DNA of 64,000 bases from Hypomyces perniciosus. Lineage: Eukaryota; Ascomycota; Sordariomycetes; Hypocreales; Hypocreaceae. The position numbers and the translations under genes were made by a program. Location: positions 1,612,001 through 1,676,000 of the forward strand of contig SPDT01000010.1 in NCBI GenBank assembly GCA_008477525.1. The letters run 5' to 3'. The first letter of the stretch is position 1; each line of letters begins with the position of its first letter. Of this stretch, positions 31,940 through 43,241 are shown one piece after another. Under the pieces are notes generated by a model that did no database searches, was not told the origin of the DNA, and saw only the letters and a list, made by a program, of their open reading frames with translations.

Positions 31940-34900
31940 TCATATGTAGCGGACCTCGTTGAACAGCCCAGCCCGAACTTGTATCAAACTAGCCAACTCC
32001 AGGAGAAATGCCTGGAAAATGAGTACATTGGTAATGACATGCGATACCGACACCATGTTGTCCATGGTAGGGGATGTTGGTTCCGCATTGTCTGTTGTTT
32101 CAGTCGTCTCTGTGGGCTCGGTAAAGATTTCACTCTTGGTCGCACTGCTGTCATATCCATCCAAGCTTGCAAGGTCATCACCCCAGTCTCCTGTTTCACT
32201 TGGATCACGCATTGGTTTCTTGTCCAAGTCCAAGGGCATTGGCTGGACTTGCTCGCCCGGCAAAGTCACACGCCGAGCAAGGATACTCTGGTCCATGGCC
32301 GCAAAGTCTGCCACATGGATAGCCACGGGAATACCCCGGTCATCTCGAGAAATGCCAGTTTCGCTTTGAGCGCTCGCAGGAGACAAGCTTCGAGCGAAAG
32401 CGCTCTTGGGGTCTTGGTGCCCTAGGGAAAGGTGCTTTGAGGTAATAGGAATTGCCTTGGGCGAGAGCAGTTCTGGGGCGCCAACCAGCTGTCCTGGTGT
32501 CGAAGTACCGGAAGTTCGATTCGACTCTTTGCGTCCTCTGGGGGTCATCGACCGACTTGGCGTTCCCAACTCAGATAGCAGGCGATGGGCAAATCCTTCG
32601 AGCCCAGACGGCCGCGAGGGAGATCCTGCACGCACAATCTCGTCAATGCTGAGTCCATCTGGTGTTCCCAGCGGTGCTGGGGTGCCTTTTCGAGCCGGCA
32701 TGGGGTTGTCCAAGATGGCGTCAGCAGTCTGGAAGGCCTCTCGTCTCTGCTGAAGCAGCTCTTCAAACCGAGGGACCGACTGCTTGAATGCCTCTACTTG
32801 ATCGCAAAGACGCTTCAGAACAATGAGAATCCGGGGAAGGGAATGTTGCGTCCATTTCGGTCGAAGTCTGCATCTTTCCATGGACTCAATTCTCTCTGCT
32901 TCCGTGTCTTCTGTGTAGGCAGACGACGCATCGTCGTCGGAATAGTCATATGCTGACTCGAGCTCGTCAGCCAATGACATATTTGCATTCTCAGCCACCG
33001 CTTCCTCTACAGTCTCTTGTTCCGCTTCATCCTCTTCATCCTCTTCATCGGCCTCCTTGTGTTGCTCATCCTCAACATATGTGTAGTTGTTTGGGTTTCG
33101 GGCGAGCCAACCCTCGATGCTCATATAGCCGCAAATGGCCATGTCAACCACAGTCTCGGTGACGGACAGATTTGTTTCCACCGGGTTAAGAAAAAATGTT
33201 TCCATCAGGTCAAGTATAGCATTGAGCAGAGGGTCATCGGTGCGGAGAGTGTGTTCTCTGACGTCCTTTGGCGCTCCAGGAAGGCTGTCAGGAATCATTG
33301 GCAGTTTGTGATTATGCTGCGACAGTCTGGGTGCAACAAGCCTCAACGAACAAGGGTGGCTCTCGAGTCGAGCTACGGTGTCCCTCAAAATACCTTCGTA
33401 TGTCTCGTTGAAATCGTCATGACCCCCAATCGATCCGGCTAGCGACATGAGGTACTCAATCTCTTGCTCATGGGCACCAACCGTTCGATTGATATTATTG
33501 CTTGGGAACATGTCGGTCTGCAACAGGGTGAGAACAGCGTATCGGTGATGCCTCTTGAGTATCGCTGACACCAGCTGGAGGGTTACATAGATGGTCTGCT
33601 GATTGCGTGATCTGAGGCAAGCGAGAATGAGATCCACCAGATTGAAGAGCAATGGAGTGGCAGCTGTGTCAGGCTTTTCCGCCATCATGGTCGCAAGGTC
33701 CATCGATTTTCGCTGTCGAGCAGCACTGATTGAGGTTTGCAAGGTGGGACTTTGCGAGGGTATATTTTCGGGTAAAGCCAAAAGGTAATGAAGGATCAGG
33801 TTAATCATGTCAGGATGATCCAAGGACTCGATGATGCGGCGCAGATAAGTCAAAACTGCCACAGACGAGCCTCCGTCAATATCAGAGGACTCAAGCAGCG
33901 ACGGGTATCTGGATTTTGTCTGTTAGCAACGACTGAATGCGGTAGTTGACAGAATGGCGAGGTGCTCACAATAGTTGTTTTAGAAAAATAACTTGAAAGT
34001 GCTCCAGGAGAGTCGACTTGACCTCTACAGATCGACAATGATTCAAGACGTCCTGCCAGAATAAGAGATGTGATAAGAAGGTCTCGAGGTGAGACTGGAA
34101 CTCAGGGGAGCAGGAGCTGATAATATCATAGTTGGACGTAGGGTGTTGGTAGTCGGAGAGGGCAAGGATAGGCGGCAGGTTGTTGGGCAAGTGGTCGATG
34201 ACCAGCTTGCGGCTGAGTTGACTGTAGAGGGCCCCGAGCCCCGTTGCCATCAGGGTCGACAGTTCGCTCTCGACAATCCATTGTTCCAGTGGCTCGGAGC
34301 TCGAGGCAGCCTCGATAATGTACAGAAGGCCAGTTCGAGCAAAATCACCAACCTTGCCTTCGTGATGGATATAGTCCATCAAGATATAAAAGAGAGGAAA
34401 GTCACCTTTCTTGGTTCGGCCGGCGAATTTGTCGCGGGCGTTGACGTTCCTATCGCTTGGGCGATAGTACTCCGGCTGGGTCCTAAACCATGCCGGCAGT
34501 ATGTTGGGATCTAGACGGATCTTGGTCGTAATGTTGAATGCGAGCTCGACGACGCGCGACTCTGTATCTAGCCCGAGCCTGGCACTATTAACTCCGGTTA
34601 TGCGCACTAAGAGGTTCGTCAGACTCGCGGAGAAGGTTGGGTTCTCGACAAAGGCCTCCTCTTCGGTCTCGATGAGAGTCGCGAAGAAGAGAACAGCCTC
34701 CTTGATAATCCATTCGTTATAGGACGTGGTGGCAATCTTTCCAATGGGAACATAGATTTGCTTGATAGATGCATACTGGATGCACGGGTGGGGCAGCGGC
34801 CGGCGGCTCTCGTCGCTGAGGATGTTTGTCAGCTCCTGGAGTCGGATCTCGAGCGTCTCGGCGGCGTCGATGTCTTGAGATAGGTTGGAAGACTTGCGCC

Positions 34901-35222
34901 ATGTTGACTGGCAGCAGCGCTTTGGGTCAGCACGGCATAGGGCAGGACAGGGCAGCATTGCGTGGGGCAGTTGGGCACTCACCAACAAGCTGCCGTATTC
35001 CTTCTCGAAGCGATGTAGGCGTTTGGCTGGGTCCTTGGCCTGGTCCTGGCGAGAGCTGCCGGAGGAGAGCGGGCTTAACAAGCGCGACCACTGCAGAGAC
35101 GAGCATGGGTTAGATCATTCCATCTCATACGTCCAAAGTCCCGGCCCTTCAGTCGGGCTGCCATCGTCATGCTCTCTTAGCGGGGAACCACAGCGGCTGC
35201 TCACGAAGTCCATGAAGTCCAT
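31940..35222 (-). CDS. FHIP / RAI16-like protein (FTS-Hook-interacting)
   Basis: Four exons (35222-35205, 35090-34983, 34907-33970, 33908-31940) encode about 1010 residues. The tiny first exon carries ATGGACTTC twice and splices into TGGTCGCGC to give the family-typical MDFWSRLL start, so the second ATG (35213) may be the true one. Recognisable segments are RFEKEYGSLL, LQELTNILSDESRRPLPHPC, EWIIKEAVLFFATLIETEEE, FPLFYILMDYIHHEGKVGDFARTGLLYI, VLTYLRRIIESLDHPDMINL and LESHPCSLRLVAPRL. Fungal FHIP (known in Aspergillus) links the Hook adaptor to early endosomes so dynein can move them. The last third holds an acidic stretch and a long Ser/Pro-rich part that looks disordered. Recognition is confident, exon ends are consistent in phase. 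Confidence 0.88.
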
Positions 35223-36713
35223 GGCAATGGCCGAGTCATCGTCTCTAGGACAAGACTCAGCAGAGGGAGGAAGAGGAGGGCAGTGCCTCGTCTTACGAGG
35301 TAAGAGGTCCGGGGCGGCGTCGGATCTAAGGGTTGGAGGGAGAACGAGGCAAAATGGGCGAACTCAGGATGATGCCGCCATATTGAGGTGATTGGATTGA
35401 TACATAGCTGCCCAGCGAATGGTTAGGCGGTGGGCAGTCAGTGGGCGGTGGGCAGCGGGGGCTTGACAGGTGAAAGGAGGCTGGAGAGCTGTGGCGCTGC
35501 GCCCTTTGTTCCTTTGTTAGTGATCCGTACTGCGCATCGGTGCGTGCACTAAAATGCGGTCCGTCTTTGGACCTTTTTTTAGAGTTGCCGAATCAAATCG
35601 ATTGGGTATCTATCCTCTGGTTATAGGGGAGGGTATGAAGCAATTGATGTCGGGTATTTCAGCAAGCAAATATTATTGATTAACAGCAGGCTTAACAGTG
35701 CATTGAATATTTTGCTACTCTGTACTCCGTACACTATAATGGAAGTAAATAACCTTTCTTTTCAAAAGAAGAAAAGAGAAAAAAGAAAAAAAGAAGAGTT
35801 CTTCTTAAACACAGAGCACAGAAATGGTAGTGTAGTACATACATACGCACTATGGCTAACTGGATAGATAGAGCCGGATGAGATCTGGATAATGAAATGA
35901 CAAGTTTACTTGACAACAAGAAAGATTTTTTCTTTCTTCCCCTCTAGGCCCTTTCTTTCTTTTTTGCATCTGGAATGTGTCGAGTTCAAATATGTGGCGG
36001 ATGAGGATTCTTTAGGTGGGCAGTTATTAGGGTAGTACGAAGTACTCGTACTATCACGAAGCATTAGGCTCCAAGTCATCATGTCTTAAACTAACATTCG
36101 TATTTTCATTCCGGTAATCCTCCGGACACATCCCGTCCCGTGTGCCAGAGGTAGTCATAGTGTGAGATGATCGACCGTGGTCCCCGGGCCTAGATAACGT
36201 TATGCTCGATTAAGAAGCTCCCTAGATAAGCATCTGTCGTCATTCCTCCGTATGAAGTAGTATTCTGAAGCGCTTTTGGCCCGTCCAGCCGTTTCCATAT
36301 CAGGCAACCACCGCAAGTTCCAAAGCATTGACTGGACGAGGCCGCCTCAAGATATCCTCTTCAGCACGTCAATACTACGCTCTTCGGTAAAATCGGCACT
36401 ATTGTCACGGCCTATCTGGACTGAACTCCGTGGACCGTCAAAAAGTCCCTGATCTCTGCCATCAATTGGGCGATGATGGATTGCCCCTCTGTCTCTCATT
36501 CCCCAGTCAACGAAGGGAGGACCTGAGCGGAACGGGCTGTCGACTGGGGAAAATTCGCCATTGAGCCGCTTTTGAATGCCCGTGTGGAGATGTGCGACTC
36601 GAAGAGACGGGACAGCACTATATAAGAAGCGATGGCGACCCTTGGCTCTTGTTCCAGAGAAGTTTGATAGACAGCAGGCCTGTGTGTGTCTCTGTATTCA
36701 AGACTTCTTCAAG
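35223..36713. other. Intergenic region, divergent promoters
   Basis: About 1.5 kb between the divergent FHIP and carboxypeptidase genes. It contains an A/G-rich tract near 35760-35795, one GTACTCCGTAC copy near 35722 and the carboxypeptidase TATA box. No gene is supported. Confidence 0.65.
36619..36626 (+). promoter_or_regulatory. TATA box of the serine carboxypeptidase gene
   Basis: TATATAAG lies 95 bases before the ATG at 36714, a suitable distance for a transcription start near 36650 and a leader of about 65 bases. Its consensus quality and position make a functional core promoter likely. Confidence 0.65.
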
Positions 36714-38527
36714 ATGAAGATCCAGTGGGCTTTGTCGGCACTGGCTGCATATGGCAGCGTCGCCGCCGCGTCGCGTGCCTCGGCCGATCGTCTCGCTCAA
36801 ACATTACATGGCCACCGTTCAAAGATCGACGCCAGACAGTTCCACACGTTCGAGAAGAAGAGCACAAACACAAGCACCCCCCCGCGGTTCTTGAGCAATG
36901 CGACGGCCAGTATGACTCTCTTCGCCCTACCTTGACGTACACCCTTGCTGATTGAGCCTTTTGTGTAGAGTTCGCTGTGGATGGCAAGGCTATTCCGGAG
37001 GTCGACTTCGACGCTGGCGAGTCGTATGCTGGTCAGCTGCCAATCAGCAACAAGACAAATGAGGCCGACAACTTGTTCTTCTGGTTCTTCCCCACGGCCA
37101 ACGAGGAGCACAAAGACAAGAAGGAAATCACCATCTGGCTCAATGGAGGCGTGAGTGCTACCAACAACAAGTCATGGATACGACTAGTCAATTAACAAGC
37201 GATTCACCAGCCCGGATGCTCATCCCTCTTGGGATTCCTACAAGAAAACGGCCCCTTCCAGTGGCAACCTGGTACTCTGAAGCCCGAAAGAAACCCTTGG
37301 AGCTGGCACCTCCTCACCAACGTTGTCTGGGTCGAGCAGCCTGTCGGCGTAGGATTCTCCGAGGGCGAGCCATCTGTCACCAACGAGGATGAGCTCGCTG
37401 CGCAGTTTATGGGCTTCTGGAGGAACTTCATCGACACTTTCAGCATGCACGGCTGGAAGGTCTACATCGCGGCCGAGTCGTACGGAGGCTTCTACGGTCC
37501 GTACATCTCCAGCAACATGCTTGACGCCAAAAATACCGAATACTACAACCTGGCGGGCCTGATAGTGTATGACGGCGTCATGTTTGATGACCTGATCCAG
37601 TTTAATGTGCCATCTCTGGAATATGTTACGCGGTACCAGAACTTGTTTACGCTCAACGATCATGTCGTGACGCAGATTCGCAAGACCTCGGACCACTGTG
37701 GCTTCACTGCCTGGACTAAGAAATATCTCCGGTTCCCACCCTCGGGGCCGGCGCCCAGGCTTGCTCCTGGCGAAAGTATCGCCCCGAACGGCACCCTGAT
37801 CGTCAATGAAGAGTGTGGGAACCTTTGGAACTACATCACGGATGAGGCAACCAAAGTCAACCCATGCTTCAATGTGTACAATATCAGGACCTTCTGCCCT
37901 GCCGCATATGATCCACTTGGTGGCACTACACCCTACTTCAACCGACCCGACGTCAAGAAGGCGATCCACGCACCTGACTCTGTCCAATGGACACAGTGTG
38001 TGAACAACAATGTCTTCAACAGCTCTGACGGCTCCGATCTCTCAACCCCTTCAGGCAACCATCAACTCCCCCACGTTATTGACACCACCCAGAACGTCAT
38101 CATTGCTCAGGGAGCCATGGACTGGATTATAACTCTTGATGGCGTGCTCCTTGGCCTCCAGAACATGACCTGGGGCGGTAAGCTGGGCTTCCAACGGGTA
38201 CCCAGCGACCCCTTTTACGTACCCCAGTACGGCTTCGACCCGGAATCCAACGCAACATTTTATGGCTCCAACCTACCCACAGGATCCGGCGTGCAGGGAA
38301 CGACACACACTGAGCGTGGCCTGACATTCGTTGTAACGGAGCTCGCCGGCCACGAAGGTCCCCAGTACGGAGCTGCGGGCGCCTTCCGACACCTGGAGAA
38401 GCTGCTGGGTAGAGTGAAGAGCTTGAGCGACACTGTGCCTTTCACGCTGCCGGAGCTGAGGAACATTACCCAGCTGAAGAAGCCGTTGGGCAAGGGCACT
38501 GTCCAGATTCCGCATTATAGAGGTTAA
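36714..38527 (+). CDS. Secreted serine carboxypeptidase (peptidase family S10)
   Basis: Three exons (36714-36909, 36969-37150, 37211-38527) encode 564 residues. [20 protein letters not shown] is a signal peptide. The S10 hallmarks follow: [20 protein letters not shown] formed across the second junction (oxyanion hole), [16 protein letters not shown], the nucleophile Ser216 in AESYGGFYG (Ala replaces the more usual Gly before ESYGG), the catalytic Asp430 in GAMDWII and His507 in AGHEGPQYG. Many Asn-x-Ser/Thr sites fit secretion. The enzyme trims C-terminal amino acids from peptides at acidic pH outside the cell or in the vacuole; no GPI-anchor-like tail is evident. The start is preceded by a good TATA box. 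The gene looks intact. Confidence 0.93.
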
Positions 38528-39732
38528 GACCAGGAAGGACTAACATGACTATGAAGATGGAAGAGATGAGCAGATGGAGATGTAGTCGTGTAATGACTTA
38601 ATGGGCATTTTAATTGATGAAACGAATCAACAATAAATAGCATATTTAGAATCCTCAAATAACGTAAACCGTTGAAACCTTGGCCTTCTTACCCGTTTCC
38701 TTAATTCCTGCGATTTCCCAGAATTTTCTTCGTCATTACTTACTTCTGCTATCCCACTTTGTTTCCCCACAGCTCACGTCACCGTATATGTTGCACAGTC
38801 GTGCCTCTCGTGACACTTAAAGCCAAAGGGATATCATCATTCTTCTGATGTGCACGTCGATACGAGCTGGTATCCATAAAGGTGCCGGACGGATTGACCC
38901 GAACTTCATCGGCTTCACTCCATTGATACCTCCTAGCACAAGCCTCGAACACCGCGCACATAGGCTCATTACGAAGGTGACTACTGCTTCATGTTTCTCA
39001 AGTTCATATCGAATGGCGAATAACAGGTTCTAAGTTGCCGGCTTGCAAGAATCTTAATGCACAAGCCCGGCCATAAGGAACACCTCGGTTGGTTCAGCGC
39101 CATAATATCGGATGATTTCTAAACCACAAAAGAGACAGGGCCTTGGAAATACCAGTATAATTTACATTAAACAAGTATCATGCCTCCCGCCGATATCCGA
39201 AAGATTACTTCGCATTCTGCCTTGCGGTTTGAGCCCCTAGGCAGCAAGGCCACTCCGCTCTGAAGCCAACTACCAAAAAGCCCATCAACTCTTGACCCTG
39301 TAGCCAACATACATTACAGATGAAGAAACTCACCAATGAGAAAGCTGGGTGTTGTTGTTGTTGGGTCGAATCTGCAGCTCAGCCTTGCCTTGGGAGGCCG
39401 CGACCGGGTACAGCCCGTCTCTTGGCTGGCCGCGGCCGCTAGGCACCTATGGCGAATTCTCCAAAGAACCATTCTCAGCTTAGATTTTAGAGAAGACTCA
39501 TGATCGTTGGCTTGTTCGGGTGTGTTGTGTGGTGACACGTGGTCGTCGACTCGAGACTGCTCTTACAATTGGATGCCTCCTTGGAGATCATGTGCACATG
39601 GTCTCCCAGGAGGTGTACTTGGTGATCATATATATGTAGTACCCCAGGATCATCATTCTGGCTTTTAAATTGTCACGAAGTAATTCAGATCAGTGTCAAA
39701 TCCCCATTCGGGACACACATCATCCTTCAAAA
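38528..39732. other. Intergenic region
   Basis: No supported gene. The first 150 bases are the 3' end of the carboxypeptidase transcript, with AATAAA-like sequence near 38631 (CAATAAATAG). A minus-strand frame at 39314-39538 has no domain. Confidence 0.6.
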
Positions 39733-40640
39733 ATGGCATTTTGCGAACCATGCGATCGGAAGTTCAAGGATGCTCAAGCACTCAAACAACACTTGAACTC
39801 TCCTCTCGGAGCGGGTCACCCCCGCTGCGAGCGATGCCATAAAACGTTCAACTCCGAAGAATCCAAACTGAAGCATCTCGTCGATTCTCCGAAGCACAAT
39901 GTCTGCACCGACTGTCCCGATGTGTTGGACTTTGCCACCCAGCATAAGCTGAACCGTCATGCTACTGAGGTCCATGGGAAAGCACCAATTCCTGGAAGCC
40001 CTCCCACGCCTACGGGAGAGGGAGAAAAGAGAAAGAAGAAGAAAAAGGGGGACCAGGAGGGTCAGACACCCCAGTGGAACACGCCGCTTGACTTGTTCTT
40101 CCTGTCTTTCCCTGGGTATGAGTATAACCCTCATCTCCCACCAGCCACATCGTACAGGAACTTGGAAAGACACTTTGATTGGAAAAGAGACAGTGAGGAT
40201 TCTAAAACGGTGTGGGGTGAGTACCTACAAGCACTGCAAGAGGAGGTCAAAGTGTGGTATGGTAAGGAAGATGATCTCACGGCATGGCATACCCTCTGCA
40301 GAGCCACAGGACATACCAATCCCCCCAGCACCATCCCAAAATGCCGATCGGTATGTCAAAAATCTTCCACTTGGCTAAATGATTGACTAACGCATGCGTG
40401 AAGCTCCTTCGCAAGACCCACGTCAACATTATCGACCTCATCCACTGGCGCAGAAGCGGCAGCCACGACCACGACTCCGTCAAGGTTTTCGAGTCTATGG
40501 TGGAGCTGAGGAAATATACTCTTAAGAGTAAAAAGATATTCCCTCTAAATGAGGTGGAGGGCCATGAAGAAGGCAACATCGTACTGAGACACCTGCTCCG
40601 GCGTCTCTTCAACGAGAAGAGCCTGGTATCATGGGGTTGA
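39733..40640 (+). CDS. C2H2 zinc-finger protein
   Basis: Two exons (39733-40350, 40404-40640) encode 284 residues. Three finger-like units occupy residues 1-80: FCEPCDRKFKDAQALKQHL with a downstream His, RCERCHKTFNSEESKLKHLV and VCTDCPDVLDFATQHKLNRH. A basic stretch of eleven mostly Lys/Arg residues near 105-115 could act as a nuclear signal. The C-terminal half (LFFLSFPGYEYNPHLPP, then an HWRRSGSHD segment after the splice) is a module often seen behind such fingers in ascomycetes but of unknown role. Probably a nuclear DNA- or RNA-binding protein; target unknown. Start chosen at 39733 because the residues upstream in the same frame are not conserved-looking and the finger begins at once. 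Confidence 0.8.
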
Positions 40641-41064
40641 GTGGCTGGGCATTTCAGAAAGCATATGAGGCGGGTTTATGCTTGAGAAATCATGGAACAA
40701 ATGTACGGTATATGCAATTCCTAGATGATTTGACAGGTAGTTTCGTAGTGCATGGAGTCTTGAGTTGGGCATACTTTTTGCTCACATACAATGAACAGCA
40801 GACCATATTCGTGAAAGACTTTTATTCACTGAAGCCACCTGTTAAACTTCCGTAGGGCAGACACACCATTGGAAAATTTTGATCCCGTGGACAAGCTGAC
40901 ATTGAAACCGACGCCATCACCAACCTTAAGTAAACTTCATTTACACCTCTTCCTTGCATCATGTCCCCACAGACCACCTATATAAGAGCCCATTACCCTG
41001 CCTTGTAGTTCACCTTTCAAGCAAACGTGTTGATACTCTGACAGAACAAAGCCCAGTCTACATC
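40641..41064. other. Intergenic region with core promoter
   Basis: A 424-base spacer between two genes on the same strand. It contains the terminator region of the zinc-finger gene and the TATA box of the F-box gene. No gene. Confidence 0.6.
40979..40986 (+). promoter_or_regulatory. TATA box of the F-box protein gene
   Basis: TATATAAG lies 86 bases before the ATG at 41065. The spacing supports that ATG as start rather than the upstream in-frame ATG at 40954, which lies before the TATA box and so outside the likely transcript. Confidence 0.65.
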
Positions 41065-42399
41065 ATGTGCATTCTTAAAGTTTGTTGCCTCGAACTGGCC
41101 GGCGCCTTGTTCGGGCGCCCACGCCCACGTTACCATCCTGATTTTCCAGGATTACAACAGCCCCTCGAAATGAGATATCCAAATCGCGCAGAATTGCAAG
41201 TGGATATTGTCAACCAGCCCTACAAATCCCAAGAATCTCTGCCAAGTCCCACAGACATGGTGCTTACGGAGCCAGAGCAATCACAGAGAAAGTCTGAAGA
41301 ACCACAAGGACTACACTCGGATCCCGAAGTGTCACATTCAGATCTCGCAGCGGGTTCACAGGCGGGCTCCGAAGAATTATGCTTAGACCCGAGAGGAGCC
41401 CTAAAAACATTGCCCATTGAGATTATTCTCGAAATCTCAAAACACCTTCGTCCCGCTTCAGTCCATTCCCTGGCCTTAACATGCCGACCATACTACGACT
41501 ATGGACGTTCACATCCCGCTCTCCTACCCCGACTAAGCCCAAGGGAGTGGCTGCGGTTCATCCAGTTACTTGAGAGAGATTGCCCCGATCTCTATTTCTG
41601 CCACCAATGCATCAAACTCCATACATGGAGCCCACTGTGGCATATCCAACCACATGGTGACTACGAGTATGATGAAGACCTACCGCCCTGTGTGGGGGAT
41701 TGCGGCATGAAGGCTCACATCCACCGTTTTCCAATGTACACGGTTGGGTACCACCACGCTCGACTTGTCATGAATAGGCATCTTTACGGACCCGAACACG
41801 GGCTTCCTCTCACGGTTCTGAGCCGTGACGACTGCGAAACAGAGATGATGTACAAGTTTGGGGTCTCTTCAACGCGCGTTGAGACCAAAACGTCCTTCTG
41901 CGCACGCATTATCGACAACGAGCTCTACTTGCTCACATCTCAGTTCATTTGGCATAAATATGGAAGTTCCAAAGCACTACGAATGTACATCGATGAGCCT
42001 GAATTCGAGGATACCATCTGCCACCACGTCTATGCCAGTCGAGATGAACGCCTCCACATTCCAGAACTTCGGCGAGCTCCCAAGAATAGCGGCGCTTTCT
42101 TGCCTTGCAAGGACGCTCAAGGTTCATGCCCCAACTGTTTAACAGACTACTCCATCACCATTCGCGACCGAGGCCAGGAAAGGGGAGGATGGCTTATCAA
42201 AATCGATGTATACCAACAATTCGGCGCCTGCCGCTCACCATGTGATCCGAAATGGAGGGCAATGGCCGATGTGTTTTATACCAGGAAACCTCGATGCATG
42301 ACACACGAGCCCGGGGTGGTGAGATCTCGCTGGAGCAAGGCAGATGAGGTGATTGTTCCTCCTGGGGGCAGCTTCGTTGGAAAGCCAGGCTGGTATTGA
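41065..42399 (+). CDS. F-box domain protein
   Basis: A single exon of 444 residues starts MCILKVCCLELAGALFG. Residues 30-110 are low-complexity and rich in Glu, Ser and Gln. The F-box follows at about 113-148 (LKTLPIEIILEISKHLRPAS, then LALTCRPYYDY), the part that would bind Skp1 in an SCF ubiquitin ligase. The large C-terminal part (CHQCIKLH, CVGDCGMK, CPNCLTDYSI and further Cys/His) looks like the substrate-recognition region found in many fungal F-box proteins and may bind zinc. The target is unknown. The start was chosen from the TATA box position. No intron or lesion is seen. Confidence 0.8.
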   Translation: MCILKVCCLELAGALFGRPRPRYHPDFPGLQQPLEMRYPNRAELQVDIVNQPYKSQESLPSPTDMVLTEPEQSQRKSEEPQGLHSDPEVSHSDLAAGSQAGSEELCLDPRGALKTLPIEIILEISKHLRPASVHSLALTCRPYYDYGRSHPALLPRLSPREWLRFIQLLERDCPDLYFCHQCIKLHTWSPLWHIQPHGDYEYDEDLPPCVGDCGMKAHIHRFPMYTVGYHHARLVMNRHLYGPEHGLPLTVLSRDDCETEMMYKFGVSSTRVETKTSFCARIIDNELYLLTSQFIWHKYGSSKALRMYIDEPEFEDTICHHVYASRDERLHIPELRRAPKNSGAFLPCKDAQGSCPNCLTDYSITIRDRGQERGGWLIKIDVYQQFGACRSPCDPKWRAMADVFYTRKPRCMTHEPGVVRSRWSKADEVIVPPGGSFVGKPGWY

Positions 42400-43241
42400 C
42401 TTGGCTATAAGTGTTTGCTACTCCTACTATCTCTAATTCGCAGGCAATCCGCAAGAAAGCCTTCCGGTCCACCATTTATGGGAGGATTTGAGGGCTAGAG
42501 CGACGAATCACGATGTTCCTAGGACTAGATAATCTTTAATATCTTTAATGTTTAGACTCCCCCCTGCTATATTCAAGAAATTACTCGGTCTGATGCAAAC
42601 TGTCTAGGATGTTGACCTCTAGACAGACGTTAAAATTCCCCTCTGATCCCAGAAGTCATGGCTATGGTACATGGACTAATCTCCTCTTTATTGTCTTCAA
42701 CACCTTCAAGCCATTGCTGACATGGAACAAGTCGCCTGAAAGATATCCGGTCCAGATCATGGAGGAACTGCAGCGACTAAACGAGAACATCCAATTGGAG
42801 ATGGCGTTTAATGTAAGCTTAAAAAAGCTTACCACGATAGAAACCTTGATTCGCACATGCTGACTGAGGTCAGGCAATCTGATTTCATGAATCCAGGAGT
42901 CGAAACCCGGGGCACTCTCTAAGTCTATGTCAAATTAAGAATAATACTCGTGTTCCAAGCTGCATCCAAATCTTCAATCTTGCTCTCGCTTACTATTACA
43001 AAGGTTACTATGGTAGCCTGCACTATGTTCAACGCCAAATACTACTAGGTAGGTAGATGAATTCACATCGAATATCACAATCACATGCACACGGCCGACA
43101 TAAACCACAAAAGGCACAAACAAGTCTAGAAAGCGCTGCTTCATTCATTCACCAAGGAAGAACTACTATGCCAAACAATACATTCGCTGTTGGGCAGCCC
43201 ACTCGCCAGGGAGGAGGTGCCATTCTCTCCCCAAACTGAAA
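42400..43241. other. Intergenic region between converging genes
   Basis: No supported gene. A frame at 42609-42863 is Leu/Asn-rich without a domain. A perfect hairpin (GTAAGCTT-AAAA-AAGCTTAC) sits at 42813-42832 and could be a transcript-end structure or chance. Confidence 0.55.

Noticed and set aside
31232..32425. A 397-codon plus-strand open frame
   Set aside because: Its second half is antisense to the last exon of FHIP and its first half has no domain; frames opposite real genes are often open.
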